NCBI RefSeq assembly: GCF_030253575.1 | Contig: NC_080560.1 | Span: 43,105,001-43,169,000 of the forward strand | Direction: 5' to 3' | Origin: Rhododendron vialii | Lineage: Eukaryota; Streptophyta; Magnoliopsida; Ericales; Ericaceae | DNA length: 64,000 nt | Shown: positions 36,801 through 47,249 of the stretch, one piece after another | Layout of the letters: each line of letters starts with the position of its first letter | Position numbering within the stretch: position 1 is the first letter of the stretch | Position numbers and translations under genes: made by a program | The notes under the pieces: generated by a model | The model's database searches: none | Told to the model about the DNA's origin: nothing | The model's input: the letters and a program-made list of their open reading frames with translations, nothing else

Positions 36801-39682
36801 TCAACGACGCTTGCCCAAAAGATTGGTTCCCACTTCCAAAGATTGACCAACTCGTGGATGCAACAGCAGGACATGCTCGGCTAAGCTTTCTGGATGCTTA
36901 CCGTGGCTACCACCAAATTGCCATGGACCCTGACGACATGGAGAAAACTGCTTTCATCACGCCTTATGGCATCTTCTGCTACCGCGTCATGCCCTTTGGA
37001 CTCAAGAATTCTGGTGCGACGTTCAACAGAGCAATATTCAAGATGTTGCAAGAACAAATTGGCTACACCGTGGAGGCTTACATTGACGATTTGGTCGTCA
37101 AGAGCAAGCAGGAATCCAACCACTTGCGAGACTTGGCGGAAGTCATCGAAATTCTCAAGTACCACAAGCTTCGACTGAACCCAGAGAAGTGCGCATTCGG
37201 AGTAAGCGCAGGAAAGTTCCTCGGGCACCTTGTCACTCGAAGAGGTATTGAAGCCGACCCCAACCAAATCAAGGCTGTTAAAGAGTTGCGCCCACCAAGA
37301 ACAATCAAGGAAGTACAGCGGCTCACTGGGATGGCAGCCGCTTTGAACCGATTCATCAGCAAATCATCGGACAAGTGCCACGCGTTCTTCCACGCCTTGA
37401 AGGGAAAAAGCCGGCGCAGCTTTGAATGGACCCCGGATTGCGAATCTGCTCTGACCGAACTCAAAGACTATCTAAATTCCGCCCCGCTGCTGGTGAAACC
37501 TAAAGAGTTTGAAATTCTATATCTCTATCTCGCCGTGTCCGCCCACGCAACAAGTTCCGCACTCATACGACGGGAGGGCGCCGAAGACAAACCCATCTAC
37601 TTCACAAGCAAGACGCTCCTTCCAGCTCAGACACGCTACCTACCACTTGAAAAATTGGCACTTGCTCTCGTCACAGCGGCCAGGAAACTTCTGCCTTATT
37701 TCCAATCACATCCCATCGTCGTCTTAACGGAGCACCCGCTCAAAGCTATCTTTCGAAAGGCAGATCTCTCCAACCGTGTATCAAAATGGGCTGTCGAACT
37801 TGCAAACTTCGACATCAGCTTTGAGCCACGAACAGCAGTCAAAGGCCAAGTGTTGGCCGACTTCATAGCGGAACTCACCCCAGAAGACACAGTGGTACTC
37901 AATGCTCCTATCCCAACGGAAGTTGCAGATACTAGCCCATCAACCAAACAATGGCACCTTTTTCAAGGAGAAACTTGGCGGCTTAACGTCGACGGGGCTT
38001 CCAACAGCAACGGAGCCGGAGCCGGGGTAGTCTTGGTCTCACCTTGTGGAACACTTCATGAAAGCTCCATCACCATCGACTTCCCAGCCACCAACAACGA
38101 AGCAGAATATGAGGCCCTCCTCGCCGGCTTACGCTCAGCCGTCGCAATGAATGTCACCAACCTCGCTGTCTACTGCGATTCCCAGCTCATCGTCAACCAA
38201 GTACTTGGCGACTATGAAGCGCGGGACCCTAGAATGCTGAAATACCAAACCGAAACAGCCAGGCTCATCTCCCATTTCCACAATTTCAGCATTGAACAGA
38301 TCAACCGCGAGCACAACGCGCACGCGGACGCACTTGCGGGCCTCGCCTCGGCATCCAGAACCTCAGAATTCAGAACCATCAACTTCGGCAGCATTGACCA
38401 CCCATCCTATGAACCCACTCTAGAGGTACTCAATGTCGAACTCGGTCCCAGCTGGATGGATGAAATCGTTGCGTTTCTAAAGCACGACACCCTTCCCACA
38501 GAAAAGAAGGAAGCTTACCGTGTGCGAAATAAGGCCGCTTACTACTGGCTTTCTGAAAGCGGCCAACTGTACAGGAAATCCATCTCTGGGCCATACCTCC
38601 TCGTTGTCCACCCCACCCAAATACCTGAAATTCTGACGGAACTTCATTCAGGAAGTTGCGGCTGTCACTCTGGCGGCCGCTCCCTGTGTCAACGCGCCAT
38701 GAGTCAAGGCTACTTCTGGAAGAACATGAAGAAAGACTGCGAAGAGGTTGTCCGCAAATGTCGACCGTGCCAGCTGTTTTCACCTATCCCAAAAAAGCCA
38801 GCTCAGGACCTCTCGCCCATCACTAGTCCCTGGCCCTTTGCCCAATGGGGGCTTGACATCGTGGGAAAGCTGCCTACAGCTCCTGGAGGCTTCAAGTTTC
38901 TGATTACAGCCACAGACTACTTCTCCAAATGGGTTGAAGCAGAGCCTCTCATAACAACAACTGAGGCGGATGTCCGAAGATTCGTATGGCGAAACATTGT
39001 TACCAGATTCGGCGTCCCATACGCAATCGTCTCCGATAATGGAACTCAATTCGTCGGCAAGGACCTCACAAACCTTTGTGCCGAATTTGGGATACGCTTC
39101 TTCAACTCCACCCCAGCCTACCCACAAGGAAATGGACAAGCAGAGGCCACGAACAAAACTGTCTGTGCCGGCATCAAGCGTCGACTGAACTCCAAGAGAG
39201 GAAAATGGGCTGAAGAACTACCACGCGTTCTATGGGCCTACCGATCAACACCAAGGCGATCAACGGGCCAAACACCATTTTCAATGGCGTTTGGCATGGA
39301 AGCCGTCATCCCATTGGAGTCCAAGTTTCCAACTCTCAGGACAGAAACGTTTGATCCCAGAACAAACGACGATGCCATCGCACAGGAGCTAATTTTGGCG
39401 GAAGAGAAGCGTGATGACGCTCGCCTGCACCTTGCTGATTACCAGCAACAGGTGGCCAAGGGATATAATCGTGGCGTGCGAATCAAAAAATTCAAGCCGG
39501 ACGATTTGGTTTGGAGAAAAGTTGTGCAAGCCAGCAAGAAAACCAAATTCAAGCCCAATTGGGAGGGGCCTTTTCGAATCGTAAAAGTTGCTGGTGAAGG
39601 TGCCTACGTGCTGGAGGACATGAATGGGAAAGTTCTAACTAACCCATGGAATGCACAGAATCTCAAGAAGGCGTACATGTAG
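33833..39682 (+). CDS. Gag-pol polyprotein of the Tat-type element
   Basis: One uninterrupted frame of 1949 aa encodes the particle protein and the replication enzymes. The charged N-terminal region is followed by a gag domain (about 310–480) and a CHHC-like knuckle, CSYHNELGHYTTAC (about 570). Aspartic protease shows IDQGSS with D712. Reverse transcriptase shows YIDD (D1085, D1086). An RNase H of the usual gypsy type follows (about 1215–1350). A second, archaeal-type RNase H shows D1387 (NVDGAS), E1423 (NNEAEYE) and D1449 (YCDSQ). Integrase has an HHCC zinc finger (about 1605–1645) and the D1675, D1735, E1771 triad with the canonical 35-residue spacing. The frame has no stop and all listed catalytic residues are present, so it is probably functional. 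Gag and pol share one frame, so cleavage by the protease is expected. Confidence 0.93.
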   Translation: MGGDPPNVSVSGAKDTSGNAILPPFAERHMSISLPPDSGLSPAADDITTAYIRLLQRRDDERDNELAALRAEVAQMRQHMQDATPAASRSTGGGRRKRRNSPPPPPPPPRDHTNEAGHRVSVKDRLGFTPEKGDAREIILYKRPATSGTHHSRSHHERTRTRDTESFTSTYSTGRAEFSHTTASRRSRDSVETRRHVSERLGGIPPENLDNENDVRRNGKSVRIEGAEDGNKTYYDKEKSVNHPRRETTDLRDKLRSRVREKTSEREKHPKRPRTDELGKPPRPGFERQLKDLGISPFTSHIINTIAEPNFHLPKFTKFDPSTCEAYTHLIHFRQTIELCTTKDEIKCKAFPSSLGSLGLQWFNKLPAGSIRNLADLERAFNTRFITSNRTAKEPESLTQMRKLPNETLRHYAERYWQLFNEIPGIDEYWAARTFKNGLESGSKILDELAIRPPHGMGELMRVVERFCALEEFYADRAAQGIPNSTASLTTTTPQLQTPVATQQSHPKKHVNNIKEGKKRQPKEHDYVAETTHFKEPIWSFLKEIMRQPWFEWPQGKLGTDNGQADQNPRKKCSYHNELGHYTTACAPYKALLERLAAQGHLDQYIDRAKTPARPPVGNPNPNEPRPTIHVIHGPMTKESEAHLKADLDRASTSKQVLAVRPGSKRPRPDETPRWTITFTERDLEFVQTPHSDALVVTVQIGVHDVKRILIDQGSSAEVMYYDLFKKLDLPESALQPAEVPLIGFNGAPVWPLGRIFLPVVAGSKTLTVEFIVVNVPSPYNAILGRTWLHNMQAIASTYHQVVRFIGSDGRQEDLRGDQVASKKCYVSAVHNSAKAKKVQCVEVPNLNVTDDVGQKAEDKAEEDLVKMPINEDGSRFFLISSSISEVDREEMFQYLKENMEVFAWTPNEMPGVDPNFISHSLNIKKDAKPVVQKARRSAAEHADAVTEEVKRLLEANAIQEVQYPTWLSNTVVVKKKNGKWRVCVDYTNLNDACPKDWFPLPKIDQLVDATAGHARLSFLDAYRGYHQIAMDPDDMEKTAFITPYGIFCYRVMPFGLKNSGATFNRAIFKMLQEQIGYTVEAYIDDLVVKSKQESNHLRDLAEVIEILKYHKLRLNPEKCAFGVSAGKFLGHLVTRRGIEADPNQIKAVKELRPPRTIKEVQRLTGMAAALNRFISKSSDKCHAFFHALKGKSRRSFEWTPDCESALTELKDYLNSAPLLVKPKEFEILYLYLAVSAHATSSALIRREGAEDKPIYFTSKTLLPAQTRYLPLEKLALALVTAARKLLPYFQSHPIVVLTEHPLKAIFRKADLSNRVSKWAVELANFDISFEPRTAVKGQVLADFIAELTPEDTVVLNAPIPTEVADTSPSTKQWHLFQGETWRLNVDGASNSNGAGAGVVLVSPCGTLHESSITIDFPATNNEAEYEALLAGLRSAVAMNVTNLAVYCDSQLIVNQVLGDYEARDPRMLKYQTETARLISHFHNFSIEQINREHNAHADALAGLASASRTSEFRTINFGSIDHPSYEPTLEVLNVELGPSWMDEIVAFLKHDTLPTEKKEAYRVRNKAAYYWLSESGQLYRKSISGPYLLVVHPTQIPEILTELHSGSCGCHSGGRSLCQRAMSQGYFWKNMKKDCEEVVRKCRPCQLFSPIPKKPAQDLSPITSPWPFAQWGLDIVGKLPTAPGGFKFLITATDYFSKWVEAEPLITTTEADVRRFVWRNIVTRFGVPYAIVSDNGTQFVGKDLTNLCAEFGIRFFNSTPAYPQGNGQAEATNKTVCAGIKRRLNSKRGKWAEELPRVLWAYRSTPRRSTGQTPFSMAFGMEAVIPLESKFPTLRTETFDPRTNDDAIAQELILAEEKRDDARLHLADYQQQVAKGYNRGVRIKKFKPDDLVWRKVVQASKKTKFKPNWEGPFRIVKVAGEGAYVLEDMNGKVLTNPWNAQNLKKAYM

Positions 39683-40585
39683 TTGAAATCCCGAGCAGTA
39701 TGCCCCATGTTCGGCAACTGTCTATCCTATTTTCCTTTAAGTTGGCTTCGGCCCAAGTCTTTTTATTTCAAATTGTAATTCCATGTTTGGGAAATCAAGG
39801 AAAAATTGTCCTACAGTTGTCTTTTGCAAACTCCAAAAAATTCTTTGTTCTGTGCTTTTCTTCGGCAACACTAGCCGACCACAAACGATGACCTCGGTCA
39901 CACCCACAAACGGCTACTATGCCTCCGCTTCGGCCACTATTACTGCCCAAAAGAAGCACAACGGACATCAGGTCCACCGAGCCCGACAAAACAGTCTGGC
40001 TCCGGTTCGGCTCGGCAAGACTCTAAGGTCGGCCATAGCCTGGTTACACTCACATTTTGGTGAGCAAACCACCCACAAACATATCCCTCAACCAACTTAG
40101 CTAGGGGCTTGCACCTCGACAAAGCCCCACCACTCAATACACTTGAAATGACTAACATAAACGACCAAGCAGAACTACAGGCTCGGCAAATCCACAGCTC
40201 TAAACTACAACGTCGAGCAAATACCCATATGCTTTAGCCGAACATAGACCAAAGTGGGGGCTACGGATACATATCATGTAAGAACACTCAAAACCTGTGG
40301 CCACGCTAATTTAACCGAGCACAGCACCATGCCCGGCACTTTGTTCATACCAATCTCTTACATTACTTTGGTCCAAGCTCGGCAAAAACTTAGCAACTAC
40401 ACACTTGAACAAACTACAGAATATCAGGGAGCAAGCATTGCAAAACGCTAGTCATCCATTAAAAAGAAAGCATTGAAAAGACGAGTTCGGTAAAAACATC
40501 CACAAGCCAAAACAACCATTACACCTGGTACGGCAAAACTTCTAAATTCAGAGCCGTCCAGTCCAACAAAAAATAAGAGAAAATC
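39683..40585. other. Spacer between gag-pol and the antisense gene
   Basis: Non-coding on both strands as far as I can see. Rich in TCGGC/GCCGA words. It would carry the 3' ends of antisense transcripts. Confidence 0.6.
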
Positions 40586-43016
40586 CTAAACTTGGGGAAG
40601 ATCATCAGCAGCGACATCAGCATTCTTTCCACTCCCGTCTTCGGCAGCTTTCCCATCACTAACTTGAGCTCGCGCAGCATCCTGACTGGCAGCTTCAGTC
40701 GCGCCTCCTTCGGCTTCATCTGCCCTCTTTCCACTTAAACCTCCACCACCTTCGTTGTCGGCAACAGTCAGGTCATCTACATCCTCCTCACTCTCCGAAA
40801 ACTCCTCTGGAGGAAGTGGTGCACACTCATCGTCGGTATAAGGCAACACAAGCTCGGGCACCTCGGCTGCAGGAATCGACTTTGTCAAATTCATGTCCGC
40901 CTCGAGCTGCAAGACCCCACACGCAGCTTTTACCCCAGCCTTGTATCCCCCACGGTACGCAATGGGGACCCGGGTTTTGATCTCTTCATTAACCATCGAT
41001 CTAGCCTCCCGAACATACTCGGCTCCTGCTCTGTCATACCCAGCCTGGTAGGCTTTTTCATCAACTTCTTTCATCTTCCTCTTCTCTCTTCTTAACACCT
41101 GACCAAGCTCGCGCTCGGATTTTTTGACCTTCTCCAATGCATCATCCCTCTCCTTCTCGAGCTCGGCAATCTTAGTCTTGGCCGACTTCAAGGCGTTCTT
41201 TGCAGCCTTTGTTTTTTCACGCTCGGCTTTTGCGTCATCACGATAACGCGTCCTCTCGGCCGCCAGCAGATCAGCCTGATCAGAAACTCGCAGCAGAGCC
41301 TGTCCTGCCTACAAAGAACAAAACAGTTATGCCCAAAAGCAAAAACAAATGCCAAAAAACTCCATATCTAAGGAATCGAGTAACAAAATACCTGAACGAG
41401 GTAGGCGCTAGCATGAGCAATGCTCGGCTGCAGCTCCCGGGGAACCCTCTCCATATCCCTCGGAAGAGCCAAACCATGCAGCACGGTAACGGCGAGGCCT
41501 GGTTCCAGCTTGACACTATCGTCAACACTTATAACTCTACCCTCGGCCGTAGCAAATGAAGGCGCGAACTCCTGCAAGGTCACTTGACCCGCAGAGCCCG
41601 CCGACTTCTCCACGGCTTTGGAGCCACCAGCAGCAGATGAATCAGTTTGATCCTTTAGCACTGGCGTCGGCGGCCTGGTTGGAAAGAAGTCACGAGTAAC
41701 CTTCTGTTTCTTTGAGGCAGGCTCAGTCGTTTCGGCCTCCTTCTGCCGAGCGAGAGCACCGTCCCTGAGGTTAATCTTCACCACGTTCCTTCTGCCCATA
41801 TCTTCGGCAAATTCAGGTATTAGTGTTCGGATTGGTGGGATGCTGGCACCTAGAAACTCAGCCGGCTGACTCTCTTGAAACCAAAAATCCGCGGACTTCT
41901 TTAGAGTGGGAAACTTCACCCTTGGCTCCTTCTTCTTACCAGGATTGGGGGCAACACCTCCAGCCTCTTGTTCACCGACTGTCTTCTTCCCTTTACCCTT
42001 CGTGCTCGGTCCTGCTTCTCGCCCCCTTCTCTTCAATTTTCCCTTGTACGAAGGTACGTAGCCAAGCAACGTCGGCGCGTCACGACAGATCTGAGCCTTT
42101 AGCGTCTCGACGTGCCCTTCTACGGCAAAGGACTGCTGCCTCTTGGTAATTGCTCGGTGATCTGTGAAGAGAGATCGTCGGCCAAATAAAGAGTTAAAAT
42201 TGCAGTAGAAATTAAATTGTGCTCGGCATATAAAGGGAAAGGAGTTGAACCTCGAAAATCTTTTATCTTCGGCACTGAGTGCAGCCTCAGCAACTGGTCG
42301 CCAAACTCATAATTTCCACTAACTTCAACATAAAAATTGGCCCATTTATCAGTATCGGGAAGACCATTTATCAAGGGATCCTTGCCACTACGTGTCGACA
42401 AGTACCTACGGTCGGTCTTGCCGTGCCTGGACATGATATAAGTGTGGAAGAGGTCGGCGACCGTGAATTCTAGATTATGGAGCTCCTTCAGTTTGATCGC
42501 CGACATCACTATCCTATAGCTATTTATAGCAAAGAAATGAGGAACTATGCCGAATTTGGCCAGCAGTTCCCTCAAAAATGGGTGAAGAGGAAAACGGAGT
42601 CCAGCTTCACAGATTGCCATGAGAGGAACCGTTATGTGTTCGGGGTGGTCTTCCCTCTTATCCCTTATTTTGTTACTGGCCACCTGGCTAACGACGACGT
42701 CGTCAGGGATATTGTACGTTCGGCAGAAAGCATCGTACTCATCAGGCTGGCCGCTGAAATAGTGGGCATATGGACAAACCTGCCCTCGCTCGTATAGATC
42801 AGCAACCTCCCTGTTCTCTGATGAAGTTTCGGCCGGAACAGTACGTGAAGAAGTTGTGGCCTCGGTTTGGGCTCGGAGCCTGGACTCCGCCTCGGGACCA
42901 AGTTCGTGCTCGGAAATAGATTCCGTACTTGTGGTAAAAGTTATCTCAGGCGCAGTGTCGTACCCGCCGTCGTATTCATAGTCGCGCTCGGCATTGGAGT
43001 CACTAGATCCAGACAT
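40586..43016 (-). CDS. Antisense spliced gene of the retrotransposon (Transposase_28-like)
   Basis: A 752-aa protein is encoded on the strand opposite to gag-pol. Coding exons on the minus strand are 43016–42251, 42161–41392 and 41308–40586. The introns are 89 and 83 bp, each GT–AG, and the phases close. The start is the first in-frame ATG; the frame is open further upstream to a TTG at 43154. Residues about 70–255 resemble the family named putative gypsy-type transposon (Transposase_28), with GLRFPLHPFLRELLAKFGI as the clearest match. Basic stretches (KGKLKRRGRE, SKKQKV) could be nuclear signals. Exon 3 opens with a coiled coil of about 100 residues rich in Lys/Glu, then an acidic Glu/Asp/Ala/Gly tail. 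Antisense ORFs are known from Tat elements such as Grande; their function is not known. A TATA box and leader intron lie upstream on the same strand. Confidence 0.8.
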
Positions 43017-43147
43017 ATTGGAGGCAATTGAAGAGGCCTGTCGTCGGCTTCTGTACCTCTCCACGTACGCTCGGATCACGAGGTTTGTGGAATCGTCCCC
43101 TGAACTTTCAGAGTCGGATGAAATGATGATAATCGAGTGAGCCAGAC

Positions 43148-43538
43148 CTAACAAAGAAAAGATTGAAAAAATGAAAAATCCTCGTCGTCGGCTAGAAGAC
43201 AGAGGCCATTCTACGTTCGGCTACTTAAAACTGGCCCACTCTATTATCACAATCCACAGGTCCGTGTTCGGAAATCGAGGACGTATGTTGACGTCCTCGG
43301 CCAAATCCGTTGTCGGCCAAGCTTGTTAACAACATACTGATGCTCGGCCAGACCTTGTCATCGGCCCAGATCGTCAACAACAAGGATTGGGGCTCGGAAG
43401 AACATGTTAGGGCTGAAGATGAACAGTCTGCCATCTCCAGCGACCCACTGTTTACTTGAGGCAGCGAACCCAAAAAACGAACAGACTATGAATAAAACTT
43501 GCATAAACCACCATAATGTTAGAAGAAAGAACTCATAC
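43148..43538 (-). other. Leader intron of the antisense gene (predicted)
   Basis: On the minus strand CCTCAG precedes GTATGAG (exon end 43539), and the acceptor TTTGTTAG precedes GTCTGG (exon start 43147). The leader exon between the TATA box and this donor has no ATG. After splicing, the first ATG is the one at 43016, which supports that start. Confidence 0.5.
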
Positions 43539-43677
43539 CTGAGGTTTTTAACGAAGATCTGCTGAAGAAATCCCAGGAGATCAAGATCAGAAGTCGAGTG
43601 GGTGTAACTTCGAGTTCTGGAAATGGAGTTCTAGAGAGAGAGAGAGAAAACGTAGCTTCTCTCTCCTCCCCTCACCC

Positions 43678-43685
43678 TTTATATA
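43678..43685 (-). promoter_or_regulatory. TATA box for the antisense gene
   Basis: Reads TATATAAA on the minus strand, about 660 bp upstream of the antisense ATG and outside the LTR. A CT-rich stretch (about 43632–43650) lies at the expected transcription start. Confidence 0.6.
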
Positions 43686-44003
43686 GGATTAGGGTTTGAG
43701 GTTTGAAACTCCCGCCCATCATTACACCGCCGAACTTTTGACTATTCAGCGATTAACACGTGGCAAGAAGAGGACAACCTGCAAAGCTTGCCAGCCGTCC
43801 TCTCGCTGGCCGTACCCAGCCATGGAGCGACATCTGGCACCCTCCCACTGAGATTCTGCACCAACGGCTGATATTGCTTCCCAAGAAAGGATGGGATAAA
43901 GCACGGCTGAATCTCTTCCTTGAACAAAAGTAAAGTGACGTTCGGTAGTCCTTGTGTTCGGCCAAGGCTTGATATCAATCCCTACCTCGCGCTCGGCATC
44001 AGT

Positions 44004-44020
44004 AGAGATTGAGGGGCTAT
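44004..44020 (+). other. Polypurine tract
   Basis: AGAGATTGAGGGGCTAT directly precedes the 3' LTR. It is purine-rich with a few pyrimidines, at the position where plus-strand synthesis is primed. Confidence 0.6.
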
Positions 44021-44722
44021 TGTAGCGGACCGAACCCGGCTCTGGCCTCGCCAGTGTTCGGCTTCACCGAGACATGCCGGTCGTCGGCTTTGCCATCACT
44101 TCGCATTCATCAACGGAAAGAACCATGTCAAGCTCGGCCACCTTTAGGAGGTGGCCCCGTAGGCTATTTTTCTTAGCCTGGAGTCCCTTCAGGCTCGGCT
44201 ACCTTTCAAGTTCGGCTTCCCTTTTAAGGTCGGCTTCTCTTCATGCTCGGATATCCCATACGCTCGGCTACCCGAACGATCGATCATGCTCGGCCACCTG
44301 CACACTCACGTGTCGCCCCGCGTGCTGAGGCGGTTACGCCAAAGGATAATCATGGGCGCACGTGGGGTGTGCCAGCTCGCACCAAAACGGTTACCAGATT
44401 CACCCGGTGACGTCATGGCGACGTCGCCTGACCCGTGCAAGGCACATGCCCGTGCTTGGAGAGCAAGTCAAGGAGACTCTATAAATATTGAAGGATAACG
44501 CCTCTGTAGAGGTACGCATTCTCATACGCGATTAACCACTCAAAACCCTAGTCTCTTTCCTCTCTTCCTACACGTACTTATCCTCTCGCCGGAGGGCCTT
44601 GCCGGGCAACCCCCGGCCAGGTCTTAGTCGTGCGCTCATTGTGCAGGCGGCGAGGAGAAGGCTAGGCAAACATTGGACCAGCGGAGGAAGGACTCGAGCC
44701 AGAAGAGATCACGGGCCACACA
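44021..44722 (+). repeat. 3' LTR
   Basis: 702 bp with no difference from the 5' LTR that I could see. Its TATA box (44480–44487) faces the kinase gene that begins at 47250. Confidence 0.95.
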
Positions 44723-47249
44723 GTAATGCAGGGTGTTTTGGGACAGTTTGAGCGCACCTCAGACTAATCCCTACAATCCCTCCCACAGCCGTTTCACACG
44801 CTTACGTGTGAGAGCGCCTTGAAATGGTTAAATGAATAAGCTGTACAACAAACCAAGCTATTCGGATTTGACTCGTTAACCTTAGCAATGCTAACCTTAG
44901 CAATGCTAACCTTAGCAATGTCTTAAATAGATAACTAAAAAATGATGTGGCAACTTTTGGTTATCCAATTTTGATTATTAAATTGCGGAGGCTCTTAGAA
45001 GCTCATTTAGATTCGTTAGAGTCAGTTTGAAAAACTTTTAATTTTTAAAGGTCATTCATTTTTTCAAATCGTAACATAACAAACTATTGCTCGATTTGTT
45101 CTCCTTATGATATTTTGAAAATTCGAGTAATCTGAGATAAATATGTGCTCATTCGAGATCGACTTGTCGTATAAAGAAGTTAAATTTACACATGTTTTTA
45201 ATACTCAATAAACTTTCAATCTAACTTTCGAACAATCTATCACTCAAGTCGTCCATTTCGTTTTCTCGAGCGGAGGAGTAGTTATTATTCAGTACTCTTG
45301 GAGCATTATCATGCGACGCCCCTACGACTTGCATCACCACACATTGGTGTGGGCCGCACACTTAGTAATGAAAACTCACACGAATTTGCAGTAAAGAATA
45401 CCTTCGGAGTGCTACGTGACGGAGCTCGGTGCTCCTTGAGCAAAGAAGACAAGAAATTGGATTGGAGGGATGAAAGTCTTTAAAAAGGATAATGGAATTT
45501 GGAAAGTGACGTGCCACGCGCTTTGCCCATCTTGTGGACGTTTCGAGTACCTACTTTCTGGTTAAGTTAAAACATGATTGGCTATTAGGGCGAGTGTCAT
45601 CTACGCGCCCATGTGAAGCTCGTGGGTATCCAATTACTTGTCACACTTCTATAAGACAACTTGTCGAAAATTTTTTACGATCTCAATCCTTAAATTTTGG
45701 TTCATTTCGCATTTTGGCCATAAATAAATTATTTACAATTCAGCCCTTAACATGGTAGATTGTCAAAGCGTGGGCACCAAACCTAACCAACATTGGTGTT
45801 GTAAAGGAAAAAGCCACGTGGCAACATGGGTGACTTACACGTACTTAGATTGAATGGAAACACATGCAAATATTATCCATGGTAATTTATTAGATATGGC
45901 TTTCTTTGTACGTATTAAATTTTTTTTAGATTGTTCCTCAACTATAAGTAATGTACCTCAACTATAAGTAATGTAAGGCCTCGTTCCAGAAACCTTCTTA
46001 AAAAATAAGCAGTTTATTTAACATTTTCAAACTAAAAAATAATGTAAATAAAAAATAAATTTTCAATATTTTTTGCATTGTATAAAAGATTTCATCGAGA
46101 TCTTTCAAATAAGATCCGTATTGCATATTTTTAGATTTCAATAAAATCATAATTTTTGAACTTGAAATTACCTTCTTAAAAAATAAAGATTTTTTTTCGT
46201 TTGCGGAACGGGCTCTAAGTAAGCTAGTGCTAAATTCAAAGATCTCACGTTTGGCCGTTGTACACCAACTTAGAAAAATCAATTTCTTGACGTACTCGTG
46301 CTCGTTTTTACAGTTTTGAGATAAGTAGAGAGGTATAATTGATAGGAGTGATGCAAGGGTAGAACAAAGCTTACAACGTAAATGTGAATTTGTGCATGTT
46401 GACAATATGATACTCTAATGATTTGTTTTGAACTTGTGGAAAAGAAAAGAAAAAAGAAAAAAGGGCAAATTTAAAATTTCTTTTTCATTGTTTGGTTTGG
46501 AAAGAGAGGAGAGAATGAAAATATCTAGAATTGTACACAGTATAATTTTACTTTCATTTTCATCGTAGTTTTCTCCCATTTCCTTTTTCTGTCTTTCTTT
46601 CATTTTCTTCAAGTTCCAAACAAAACATAATTGGAGAAGAAAGACATTTGGAGTGAGACATGAGCCAAATTTTGAGGGACAAAAGTGCTATATTACCAAT
46701 CTTTAGATTCAGATGATGATGAGAGAACAGCAGAGAGAAACAGAGAGAAGCAACCATCGCCAATACCGCCCATAGAAGCCAGTGAGAATCACAGCTAGAC
46801 ATTTGGAGAGAGAGTGAGAGCCAAGAAATACAAGTGAAAAGTAGAAGAAAGGATAAAAAGTTGAGAGCGAAAAATAAGGGGAGTTTCTTGACCACTCAAG
46901 GGGGTTACCATTCCATTCCCTTCACCAATACATCAATCCATCACAAAGAATGGTTTTTTCCTTTTCTAGAGAGCGAAAAAAAGAGACTGGGAATCAGTAA
47001 CGGATCCATAAACCCATACCAAAAGTAGTCAAACTTTTGGTGGGTTTTCTTCTTTCAGCTTCTCCATTTTCTTGATGACTAAATTGTCTCGCCCAGCTTA
47101 AACGGGCCTCGATTCGAGTATTTTTGGTAACTCAGCTGGACCAATTTGAGCGCACCTCGATCAGTTCTTTTTGATAATTTTAGTGGCCGGACCAACTTAG
47201 GCCAACTTAGTCCAGCTTAGTCGCACCTCAACTCGTTTGGGTTTCGTCA
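44723..47249. other. Intergenic region and 5' flank of the Raf-like kinase
   Basis: It begins with the second GTAAT target-site copy. A 15-bp minisatellite (three units of TAACCTTAGCAATGC) lies at 44877–44921. The rest is AT-rich. The 200–300 bases before 47250 are CT- and AG-rich and are the probable leader of the kinase gene. No clear TATA box was found. Confidence 0.5.
44877..44921 (+). repeat. 15-bp minisatellite, three units
   Basis: TAACCTTAGCAATGC occurs twice exactly; a third unit ends in T instead of C. Confidence 0.9.

Larger units (their letters stand above)
33028..44722 (+). mobile_element. Complete Ty3/gypsy (Tat-type) LTR retrotransposon
   Basis: An 11,695-bp element with two 702-bp LTRs (TG...CA ends), a primer-binding site, a single gag-pol frame in gypsy order (protease, RT, RNase H, integrase), and a purine tract. 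An additional archaeal-type RNase H between the RT/RNase H part and integrase, together with an antisense gene near the 3' end, points to the Tat lineage. The 5-bp target-site duplication is GTAAT (33023–33027 and 44723–44727), perfect. I could see no difference between the LTRs, so the insertion should be very recent. All coding parts are open, so it may be autonomous. Confidence 0.95.

Noticed and set aside
36881-38783. Antisense frames of 117–128 codons over the RT and integrase region
   Set aside because: Shadows of gag-pol without domain similarity, unlike the spliced antisense gene further downstream.
43017-43154. Antisense gene starting at 43154
   Set aside because: The codon there is TTG and lies in the predicted leader intron/acceptor region. 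The first ATG is at 43016.
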